NCBI GenBank assembly: GCA_932521025.1
Contig: OW051469.1
Span: 4,166,398 to 4,230,397 of the forward strand
DNA from: Oscheius onirici
Taxonomy: Eukaryota; Nematoda; Chromadorea; Rhabditida; Rhabditidae
Length of the DNA stretch: 64,000 nt
Reading direction: 5' to 3'
Shown: positions 36,048 through 46,312 of the stretch, one piece after another
Layout of the letters: each line of letters opens with the position of its first letter
Position numbering within the stretch: position 1 is the stretch's first letter
Notes under the pieces: model-generated
Databases searched by the model: none
What the model was told of the DNA's origin: nothing
What the model saw: only the letters and a program-made list of their open reading frames with translations
Made by a program: the position numbers and the translations under genes

Positions 36048-38928
36048 CCCAGGTACCTTTTGTTAGACGTGTTCTCTCCAAAAGCAACAATTAAAGTTTT
36101 GACGCTGTTAGGTTGGCGTGGTGGCAGTAATCCGTGAAATTGGAAAAATGGGAGCCTAACTGGAAGCCATTTTTAGGATTGAACTTGGTCGCAACTTGGA
36201 GTAGAATCTCATAACGTTACTTTTTACAGGTGAAAAGCCCCAAAATGGAGAAACAGTTCATAAATAGGTGAGAAGCGCCGTACCTCCTTTGGAACTCCTA
36301 AAGGGAGTGCGTAGTCTGAATAGAATCTGAGCAAATAGCTTCCTCGAACTCTTGTGAAAAGCCGGTGCTGATATAGAACGTGGTAACCGACGGGGTAGAC
36401 TCATGGTCAGGCAAAATCCAGAGCGGACACTGCAGCTGAGGGGGCGGGGCGCCTGGTCGTGAGGGGAGGGAGACGGGTCCCGACTTCTGACACTCTTGGG
36501 AGACACAAAATGACCATTTTAAGGAGCGATATGGAGGAAATATGGGGACCAGGATAAACAAGAACATAAGCATGTTAGGAAGATGGACATGGGATCGGGT
36601 GAAAAACAGAAAGGAGGAAGCAGAACCAGTGCAAAAGAATATGCAAATCGAGATAACTTCATCGTAGAAGGTTTGCAGTCTGGTTCCGACGTGGGTGACA
36701 TGACTGGGTGGCTCTTGACTCATGAGGCTTTGCTTATGAGTTAGCAATTATAGAATTAGGTGACTAGAAATAGCTACAGCAGGTTAGAGAAAGAGAGAGA
36801 GAGTCTCACAGATGATGAGACAGAACTCTATAGTACCGGACTACTGAGTGTTATATCTAGATGATATGATGATATCGATCCTCATTCCAGTATACAACTT
36901 GTAGAAAATTCCTCCCCACAGGATTCAAAAGACTTATATGCAAACGAAGCTGTGTACATGTGACTGTGATCTCATTGATAGCTGACTGTTTATCTCTAAA
37001 GAGGATCAAAATCATTTTTATCCTTTCTTATCCCACTGGAATTTCGACCGAACATTAAAAGACATTGTTTGAACTGGAGGAGAGGCCAGTTACAATCTTC
37101 CGATTCTTGCATATGATCCTTGTCAAAAGAATTAAGACTAGTCAGCTTCTCTTTCAAGTCCAGCAAACTACTCGACTACCTGCTGAACAGGTCTAGGATC
37201 AAGTGGCTGCTAATTCGAACCTTCGGATCTACTGTACAGAAAACTACTGGTTTTTTTAACTTTTACAAAATGTTGTTCAGCCATAGTCAAATGAATAAGA
37301 CTATAGCTGCAAGTAATACAGACGTTACGAGAGGTTCCGGTCTCTTCTTACAACTTCTTCCATACCAATCATACTCTCCAAATTTAGCTGAGTCAACAAA
37401 GTCTTAACTGACTGAGAACAATAGGTCATTTCTCTCTCGCCAAGACACATAATCTCCCTAGTCATCGCCCGGGAATGAGCTTGTTCATCTGGCAATAAGT
37501 CCTCGCCCCTCAGTCTTTTACGTCTATCATACTTATCCCCTCGGGAACAGATGAAGCACCGACTCTTTGCTCCCACAGACTTACTGGGAGAGAAGAGTTT
37601 GGACTCGGTCACAGCGACTTTGATGCGATTGAGCTTCAGCTTCTCCCTCATGCCTCCCCATCTCTTGCGGGCTGATTCTCTCTTCAGGATAAAGTTGGGC
37701 GATCGGAGGACGGACATCACATTCTCCTGCAAACAATTAGTATAGATTCCAGCTGATATTTGTGCCAATTGGCGCCTGATGGTGGGGCTCAAAAGGTCTT
37801 TACACCCACACGAGGCCTCGTTACGAGACCACAATGATACTCTCCATTTCAATTTCCGGAAGAGGGGACATGGGTTTACATAGGTCGGAACAGAGAGAGA
37901 GAGAGACGAAGAGACAGTATAATCTTTGCTCCGGTAATCTACTTTGCCATCTTCAGACATTGTTCAACCTCAAGTGTTTCTACCACAGATTCAAAAACAG
38001 AAGACAAACGCTAAGATATTCATTTCTATGCAAACCTGTGCTAAGTCTCAGAATTTGCCGTGAAGAATGGAGGCCACGGAGAGGGTGATGGAGATGGTGC
38101 AGATGACTCCGATGAAGAGGTAGAACTTGAGACCGCCGCTTCTCATGAGAATCTCCTCAAAGAGGTCGTGTTCTTCTTCGTCAGGCCTCGTGTAGGAAGG
38201 AGGAGGAGCATTTGAAGTCTGTTCCGCAGCCGATTGAACAGTATTTGTCGGAGCCATCGAAGTCGTCTTTATAGCAGGCGTTGCCGAAGTGCGACTGAGG
38301 AAGCGACTTCTCCTCGCGAATTTGCGCTGATTCGAGGCCGAAATGGCTACCGTATGTTCCGTCGTGGGAGCCATCTCGAACTTGTCCACATCCGTCGTCG
38401 CCATGTCTTCATTGCCGAGATGCTTTCTTTCCTTGATAAAATCTTCGATGTCCTTCGTCGGAGTTGCCGTCTTCGGGTCAGCCGTCGGCGTCGTCGTAGC
38501 AGCCGCAGGAGGCGAAGCCATCGTGGAGACTGGAGTCTTTGGAACTAGTTTCCAGTAGACTTGTTAGAACTGGATTAGATTTCAACTTTTGTATTCTCTA
38601 TATCAAAGTTTTCTAAATCCTTACATTTATAATTAGAGACTTTTCAAAACTACAAAACTGATCAGAATCTACTGAAAAAAGGATTTACAAAAGGTATACG
38701 GTATGTCTCTCTCAGTCTATCAATGAACCAGTACTCTGCCCTTTATTCCCTCTCCTGATATTTAGACCAGAACTGAACAAACAGTCCGGAAACGATAAAG
38801 CCTACCTTCAAAGAGCTCTTCTTTCTCGGAGGCACATCACCCAGACTACAGTTGCTGATCTTCTTATGTGGCTTGTCCACATCCAGAGAGAGCTTTTTGC
38901 ACATTTCGGCCGTCAACGTGTCGGACAT
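28503..38928 (-). CDS. RGS-domain protein (regulator of G-protein signalling), long-intron gene
   Basis: Six exons that join in phase: 38806-38928, 37585-37726, 31221-31293, 29586-29696, 28693-28927, 28503-28610; 792 nt, 263 residues. The N-terminal ~110 residues are basic and unfamiliar (KRESARKRWGGMREKLKLNR). The RGS domain runs from SPNEWQVAFDNL through SEYSEENILFW, WAAEQLKDVV, SPLAINIDHDTRKDI, IFEKAQAHVYRLMEKDCFSRF. RGS proteins accelerate GTP hydrolysis by G-alpha. EYSEENILFW and the last helix look closest to the RZ-type (RGS17/19/20), but the Cys string is absent. The 6.3-kb intron 31294-37584 is exceptional in this window. The first ATG follows TTTTCAG directly, so a spliced leader probably joins here. 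The assignment of the two 5' exons rests on phase and splice signals only. Confidence 0.82.
31844..31970. repeat. Perfect 22-bp inverted repeat in RGS intron
   Basis: TGAACCCGATAAAGTACGGT(GT) at 31844-31865 is exactly complementary to 31949-31970, separated by 83 bp. It could be a short MITE or a stem-loop. No clear target duplication. Confidence 0.7.
35984..36044. repeat. (CT)30 microsatellite
   Basis: An uninterrupted 61-nt CT run within the long RGS intron. Confidence 0.97.
38048..38521 (-). CDS. Single-exon C-terminally anchored membrane protein, nested in RGS intron 1 (or alternative 3' exon)
   Basis: 157 residues. Ala/Thr/Pro-rich N-terminus (MASPPAAATTTPTADP), a middle basic patch (RKFARRSRF), a PPPSY motif (a WW-domain ligand type), an acidic stretch (PDEEEHDLFEE), and one hydrophobic segment near the end (FYLFIGVICTISITLSVASI) followed by LHGKF. 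This suggests a tail-anchored or type II protein. It lies on the same strand between RGS exons 1 and 2. It has its own ATG, but exon 38806-38928 could also join it in frame through an acceptor AAAG at 38537, giving a 203-residue alternative product. The family is not recognised. Confidence 0.55.
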   Translation of the reverse strand: MASPPAAATTTPTADPKTATPTKDIEDFIKERKHLGNEDMATTDVDKFEMAPTTEHTVAISASNQRKFARRSRFLSRTSATPAIKTTSMAPTNTVQSAAEQTSNAPPPSYTRPDEEEHDLFEEILMRSGGLKFYLFIGVICTISITLSVASILHGKF

Positions 38929-41900
38929 CTGAAAATAGACTGGTGGGAGCTGGATAAAGAAAGTGAGAAGAGTTGTACCAAAGACGACGTGGGTAGATCC
39001 CACAGGGAGGCTTATCACTCCGAAAACAGACTCTTAATTTCCAGCAGAAAATGACGCTAAGATGAGAGTAAACAGAGGCTGACCCTCTTAATTTCCTCTT
39101 TCGCCCTCGCTTTTAGGCCCAAGAATGTTGCCTTTTGGGGTTCAGGAAGAAGAAGGGGAGATTCTTGGAAAAGGGCCAGGAGCTTTTGCAAGATTTCTTA
39201 TAATTGGGGTTGTTCTTTCACTGGAGAGGATATAAGTACAGTCCCATCTAGAGAACCAAGCTCTGACTACTGGATCATCTTAGGAATCATACTCTACCGG
39301 ACCAGCTGGCTATTGCACTTATTGAACCGTCAGTCTGTTGTAATCAGTCTGCTTCTCTAGAATATGTACACGAAATCATTTGAACTGTTTACCCGAAAAG
39401 CTCATCTTCTAAGAGGAACCAATCATAATTTTGACGGATCACATGGACATGAGTGCATGATGGAGTAGGGAGAGACAGTTGTTCTCCTTCCCTCACTCCT
39501 TCTCAATTATTACGAATAGGAAGGAAAAGGGGACTCGAAAAAATCTGATGGATCGGGGGGAAAGCAGCTGGATTAGAAGAGGCTTACAGGAGGTCATTTT
39601 TCAAAAGGAGCGGGGCTGACCAGACATTGAGAAGATTCTGGGGAAAATAACAGAAAAAAGTCTATTTTTGACGTGTTCTGTTGTGCTGAAAGCAGCAAGC
39701 AAGCGACCTATATTGGTGTGGTAGGAGTGCCAAAACGGGAATGCCGGGAACACATAAACAACATAATGAGAGCAGGATACTCTTTCGGATACTGGGTCAT
39801 AATGATGTGAATAAACAGGAAAAAGAGAAGGGGGACTGGGAGATTCCTGTATGCACAGATGCGCATGTTGCGTGGGAGAGAGGAAAAAGAGAGTGATGCG
39901 ACATGGGTGGTGGGAGCAGAGAATCATAATAGAGGTTGCAGAGTGGTCGGGAGATTAAGGTCTGGAGAGAGTCAAGGTTGATTGTCTGGTACAAGGCTGA
40001 CTGATTAGTACAGAGTTGTAAGAATTGTTAGAGACAGAACATGAGGATTTCCAGAACATTTCTTTTGAGAGCACGAATCTTATAACTGGTCAAGGGGGAA
40101 GGAACTGAAAGATAAGGGATCAGGAGTACAGAGTTATCTGAGTCGGGACAGATCAAATGGCCAGAACATAGACTAGAGCTCATTAGGTCAGTTTTTTGTA
40201 GAAGGGATTAACTTGTCCAGTAACTGGAATGTGAGAACCTGATCTGACCCAGAGAAAGAAATGGAACTAGAAACCCTCCTCTTGCAGTCTATTAGTCAAA
40301 GTGAAGAATGACCGGGTGAGAACACTGGTTGGATCCAGTTGGAGAGAAAGTTATTCACTCTTCCCAAAGGAGATTCACAGCGTCCGAACGAGGAACCATT
40401 GTTGGAAATAGAAAGAGAGAGACCATTCCCCTATCCGATTGAATATGGAAAACAGTCATGTGGGCGAGGAAACGACCAGCTAAACGAGAGAGCCTTTCCG
40501 AATGGGTCTGTCTCTTTCTGTTCCCCAAACACGATCAGTAAAATTTTTATTGCAAAAGAGAGTAGGAGTTAAAAAGAAGAGAACCATCGGATTATGGTAA
40601 CTGGGCGAGAGAGTGAGAGCCAAAGGCTGTGACAAACATCAGTCCTTTTTGATTGTTGAAAAAAGAGAAAGAAAGTCTTTCCAAGAACGTTTAATATAAC
40701 TCCTAACGCTTCAGAGAACGTGCAACAGACAAAAACGTGCAGAATGTATACTGGGACTAATCCAGGATCAGTTGGCACATGGATTCCAATTAGCGTGAAA
40801 AGTTAAAATTTCACACAAGGAGAAGGGATCAGGGTGGGCGTCATAATGGGATTGTGCAATTTTGGAGGACTGGATCAAAAGGTCGAGTCTATTTAAGGGT
40901 GGTCGAGCGGATGGGAGTGGTGCTTGAGGCTGGAAGAACAGTAGACGTTTGGGAGGAAGTCGACTTTCTGGAGAGGAAAGATGGTTGAACAGAGATAAAG
41001 AAGAATCTCGAGAGTTGGCGGTGAAGCGGGAAATGGGCGGAGAGGCTGATAATTACTCTGTACTTTCCGGTTCTCATTAAAAGTTGACTCATTAGGAATA
41101 AGGGATACGTGGACTGGAACAAAAGGAGAGACGTAAGAGACTGGAGAGTGTGCTAGAGAGGTTGCTAAGTGGGAGGCATAAATATGTTCCAGAGGAATGT
41201 GAGACTAATGAGAGAAGAACAACAGATTGGTCTCTCTGTCCTCTTGACTCACGCTCTACCGATCCGCTTTAAGAGGAAAGAGTCATCTGCAAATCTTCGC
41301 TCTCCCCTCTTATCGCATCAGATACTTGCTCCAAGCGGAATAGCTTATCCACTCGGAAAAGTTTGAACACGAGAGAAAGAACGACAAAAGTTTAATAACT
41401 GCGCATGCAACGTGCGTCTTTATGGCTGTAGAAAAACTTTTATGACCGGGTCTGGAGGTGTGAGACGGAGAGAACCTCACGGCTTATAGCATTACGTAAA
41501 GAAATATAGAATGGTCTCCTGGGAGAGTAGAAGGAACCGGAAATGGTCTTAGAAAATCGAATTGAGTATTTGGAAAAGGGCGGTTTGTGACCCCTGCTTC
41601 GAAATTCTGAATCTTAATCGCATTCCCACGTTCCTCACACGTCATATTTTGGTCAGGGGCCCTCCAAACAATTCTCCGAAATCTTGTGTCTTGTCAAAAT
41701 TTAAGTTCGAGAGCAGACTACAAGTTCGGACCAGCTGGTTCGGGTCAATAGCTACAAATGAGTCTTAAAGGTTGGACTTAATTAGACTAGACAAATTCTA
41801 TATCTTATTTTTGTTGGCAATCTTGATCGGAGCCAAGTGGTTGAAATATTAGATCAGAGTGGCTGAAGAACTCGTTCTTGAACCGGGCAAAAGGACGACT

Positions 41901-44083
41901 GGAGGTAAAACGCTCCCCCGAGTCTGTCTGATTACACTATAACCATTCGGAATAAACTGGGAATTCGGTTAGAAGAAGTACATTGATGGCGTCCTCTGGG
42001 GAGGAAGAGAATACGGAGGTCAATCAGCAAATGGTCCTGCATATATTCAGACGGATTATACTGGGATTCAGCTGAGGATAACGCGTGAGGGCTTTTAATT
42101 GTCTTAAATCGGAAGAAGAGGCCCAGACTAGTACACAGAACTCTTGAAAGGAGACTCAAATGCATCGAAATTCTGAGTGTGTGGCCATTGGAAGAGACTG
42201 AAATACAATAAAGTGAATAAGAGCTACGAGTGGTTATCCGCTGTGAACAATGAATCGGATCACAGAGATTTAGGTTCAAAATCGCATTATATCCCCTACT
42301 GCAAAGTTCTGTTTTCGGAATTGGGAGATGATGCGAGAAACTGGAGCCCTGCCAGGAAATCGTCAAATGTCGGGAGTCCTAATTGGCACAGTGGAAGAGA
42401 GCGAAAGATTCTCGTTTTGCAAACAGATCAGAACTTCAAACTGAAATTGTCTCCAAATGGAACCAATTGTGATAGGCTACTGGATGACATCAGAACTCAG
42501 GCCATGGTGATAAGACCCTTGTAAATAGAGAAACTAGAAGAGATAAAAAAGATTGGGTCAAAAAATCGCCTCTCATGTCATCGGCTCTCAGCTCGAAGCC
42601 TTTCTTATATCATAAGTTGATCCAATATGACGGCAGTGGAAGGAAATCGTTGCAGAAAAGTAGTAGCGGTCAATGAGTTGCGTATATAATGGTGCTGACG
42701 TCAACAAGAAGGCGGAATTGTTCTGTCAGTTTTTAAAGAGAATGCTGCAGACTGGGAGCTATTCTATAAACACACGCTTCCTCCTCAAAATAGCCTCTAG
42801 CCAAGATGGAGGCTAAGGGGACAACAACGTAGTTAGAAAAAAGAAGACTACTACCTGGTTTGGTGTTTTGGGTGGTTGGGGGAAGAGACAGAGAGATCGA
42901 GAGATAGTCAAGCGAACAGACATGAAATCATTGTAGAAATTCCCAGAATCTCGTCAGTTCAAAAGAGAACGTCGAGCAGAAAGAATTCGGCTAATTTTTG
43001 AACGCTTGGTGAATTTTGCAAAATGTTGTCATAGAAATAGAAGAAGAGTGTTCAGAAAAAAGGTCCTGGTCACATTCTAGCAGGGATCTATATTTTCCCG
43101 CCAAAGATCGGATAGAGGACATGTGCTCACCTATGCCCTTATCGCCTAACTCGAATCAGTTACGCCGTGGATCTGCAAACGTGCCTTTCCTGGTTATTTT
43201 TGCAAGGAGGAAGATTATCCAATTCGGATTAGTCCTTCCTTTCAGATCCAATATAAAAGTTCTGGTCATTGAACTCGGGAGCCAGAACAATGAGATCTTT
43301 CCGGCTTCCTTCGCATTGTCAGTCAGCATTGACTCATAATGGGAACATGGACAGAGACCAGTCTACTCAAGGAGAATCTGGCTGTTTACGGGAGGTTTTG
43401 GGAAGGAATTTAGGGGCAAGTACAAGAGGCTCGAAGAAATGGGAACAACTCAATTCAGCAGTTCCTAAGAATAACATACGAGTCTTGAGAAAACACAAGG
43501 TCTAAGAAATGTCAAAACAGCTCGGGATGAGAGACATGTAGTGCGAAGTACGAGATGGAACCCGAGGGCGACCACCTGGCCATTCGGCACAATACATCAA
43601 ATTGGAAGAAGAGGGGAAGCAACTGACTCTCAGAGGGGAATTTAGACTGGACAACACAGAGACTGACAGAGAGACAGAAACTTATAATGAGCACATTGCA
43701 ATTAGATGTCCTTCTCTCCAGACTGACAGCTGAAGGGCGTCAGATCTGTTTGTGACACAATTAGAACGTTGATATAGCAAAATCTGAAGCAAAAGAACTG
43801 CCGGAAAGACGCTCTGGGACGCCCACTGGAGACCCCTTTCGGGCGACAATTAACTTGTCGGCGAGGCCTCAGAGCAAGCATTTGATACAGATTGAAACAA
43901 TGGGAAGTGGTCTGGGAAGGAAGACCAGCGGGAATACCAAACAACAGGAACTATTCGCGTTGGAAAGATTTAGAAAGAGTTCTTGGTGCTTTGTCGAAGA
44001 ATTGCACTGTCGAACTTTAATTGCAACTTTTGTTTTGAAATTTGTAAACACAAAGTTTCTATTTTTTAACAAAGTTTTTGAAA
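38929..44083. other. Gene-poor 5.1 kb
   Basis: Upstream of the RGS gene. Scattered short frames on both strands have no signal peptide, domain motif or plausible splice structure. The plus strand is purine-rich in places. I see no RNA gene. It may hold RGS regulatory sequence or unrecognised exons. Confidence 0.5.
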
Positions 44084-45640
44084 CAAAATAACAAAACTTT
44101 TTGTTTTTGAAAGTTTTCGCTTTTGTAAATTTAGCAATAAAAAAGACTCCAGTTCGCCTCCAAGTCGCCTAGAAGATTCTCTATACTTCTCTACCAGGTC
44201 AGCGTATTTTTCTTTTTCACATTAGACACTCCAAGTACATCGAATAGCGCCACCAAGTATCACGCTTTTGTTTTGGAAAAGAGATGCTCGGTCTTCCCGG
44301 TTCTGAGGGCACTTCCATGAATCCACAGCGGTATTTGGTATAATTCTTGGAAACCCTCGGGCCACAAGAGAAGACTGATAGTGCTCAGCTCCAGCGCCAA
44401 AAGTTTTTTTTTGTTTAAGTGGTTGATCTACCTCAAAAGAACTTGCTTTAAATAGATTTCAGGAGATTGGAGAAGCTTCAAGACGGGAGAGCGTTCTAGA
44501 TAAAGCTGTGCTGGATGATCGTGAATGAAATGTGGTACTGGCGAGAGACTCTCTGGATAAGAAACGGTGTTGAATTTTGGGTTCTCGGATGCTGTTGAGA
44601 CAGAAGGAGATGTGGAGAAGGTGTTCGTGACCAGGAAGAAACTAGTTTCTGCATGTGAGTGTATTTATTTTTCTGACAGTAGACACTGTCAGTTGGACAT
44701 TGCGAACAGTAGATCAGAATCGCTTGATTTCCCCACATTTTAGGCCATCGGACACGCTGTTTATGTAACTCGGAAGAATGCAAAGACAAGAAGCTACGTT
44801 GCCCAGTGATACTGTTGCGTTCAAAGTCAGCGTGATGACTGAACGGCTTATACGGTCAACGAGGAGTATCGTATTCCGTAGGAAAGACTTTCCGAGGAAC
44901 ATGGCAATAGATAGACATAGCAGCAGACAGAAAAAGATTGGTAAGCGGTAGCGCTACCTGTTCGTATTAGAGTAAAACAGACTACAATTCCAAAAAAAAC
45001 GCCAGAGAAAGCATACAAGGCGTATATGCATACACGACCGATTTACCGCCTTTCCCAGCTTCTCGGCGATATAATGCTTCTACCATAGGGTCTACCACAC
45101 ACTTCTACCACGATACCACAGGCGGCATCACACACCAACAGCCACAGTTTCCCCGAAACGACAGTCAAAATTGATCACATCTGCCCTCTTCCGTCTTGGA
45201 TTGATGTCTCTCCAGTTTCCTGAAATACATGACAAAGCAAACGTTCAGCAAAGGTTTGTAACGGTAGATCTACTTGTCTATCAACAGAGACTTTTGGCGC
45301 TGGAGCAGAGCACTATCAGTCTTCCTTTATGGCCCGAGGGTTTCCAAGAACAATACCAAACACCGCTGTGGATTCATGAATTACCCAAGGAACCGGGAAG
45401 ACCGAGCATGACACCATTTCGAAAAATGGTTCCTAGCAAATGGCGGATTCACGAGCTAGCTGTCATTTTTGCAGTCTTTTCCAAAACAAAAAAAAAGAAA
45501 TTGTGGCGCTACTGTTCGCAATGTGTGTACGCTGACCTGGTAGAGAAGTGTAGAGAGGCGAGCATCTTCTAGGCGACTTGGAGGCGAACTGCAGTCTTTT
45601 TAATTGCTAAATCTGCTAATAATCTAAACAAAAAGTTTTG
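44084..45640. repeat. Large imperfect inverted repeat (arms ~330 bp, spacer ~890 bp)
   Basis: The left arm (about 44084-44405) and right arm (about 45295-45640) are diverged reverse complements. Shared blocks include AGTTCGCCTCCAAGTCGCCT, TTCTCTACCAGGTCAGCGTA, GCTCGGTCTTCCCGGTTC, GAATCCACAGCGGT, GGAAACCCTCGGGCC and AGACTGATAGTGCTC. Read outward to inward both arms can encode a similar peptide (SLPLWPEGFQEQYQTPLWIH in the right arm). A frame of 133 codons (45171-45572) runs through the right arm. No terminal duplication was identified. Confidence 0.8.
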
Positions 45641-45728
45641 TTATTTTCGAGAGATAACTATCGAACTTTTTCTTCGAAAGATGTAATTTGCTTTTTTGAA
45701 AGTGTTTGAAGTTTTGTGTAAACGAATA

Positions 45729-45895
45729 TGGTTTGTTCAAAAAAAAAGAGAGCTCGACCGTAACCCATTTGTTTCCGCGCGAGACCCTTATAACATGGAA
45801 ACATAGGATACTCAGCCGAGTTTTCTGTTGTTATTCCGGTCTCGCAGCGAATTAAATGGGTTACTGTCGAGCTCTCTTTTTTTTTGAACAAACCA
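45729..45895. mobile_element. 167-bp MITE with ~43-bp terminal inverted repeats and TA target sites
   Basis: Ends TGGTTTGTTCAAAAAAAAAG and its complement extend to about 43 bp each with one or two mismatches, covering AGAGCTCGAC and AACCCATTT. A TA dinucleotide flanks each end (45727-45728, 45896-45897), typical of Tc1/mariner-type MITEs. A second inner pair (CGCGAGACC/GGTCTCGCAGCG) lies inside. No coding capacity. Confidence 0.88.
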
Positions 45896-46312
45896 TAGTA
45901 TGGTATAACAACTGTAGTGTTTACACTCAAATTAGTATGACAATTCAGTCGACCGAAAGTTCTATCCACTCATCTCGCAACAATGTTCCACCTGTCACGA
46001 CTGTGTCTCCCCGAAAAAAACTGAAATGTTTCAGTCTCTGACAATAAACATCGCACACTGTTCTCGATGATCGATTCCACCCTTACTGCTTCTTCAGTTT
46101 TTGTCCTTAATTTATGTCTCCTCCAGGGTCAGATTTTCAATCTCGTTTCACCGCACATCACACTGACACGCCCCCTCTTTCGCTAGCGCTCTCCATCTTC
46201 GAACAATCTGCTATCTTTCCGCCCGAAAAATGACCATCAGTCGATTGCAGCTGACCCTCTTTTTTGTCCTTTTATCTTTTTTTTCTGGGAGAAAAAAAAT
46301 ATTTCAGAGACG

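Noticed and set aside
37325-37960. Long minus-strand open frame of 211 codons as a single-exon gene
   Set aside because: Only 37585-37726 within it has protein-like sequence with a good acceptor and donor, and that part fits as an RGS exon. The rest reads like intron.
28960-44050. Frequent AGTC/GACT/CAGT words across the RGS introns and the gene-poor region as a repeat family
   Set aside because: They are dispersed short words with no fixed period or boundary, so I cannot define a repeat by eye.
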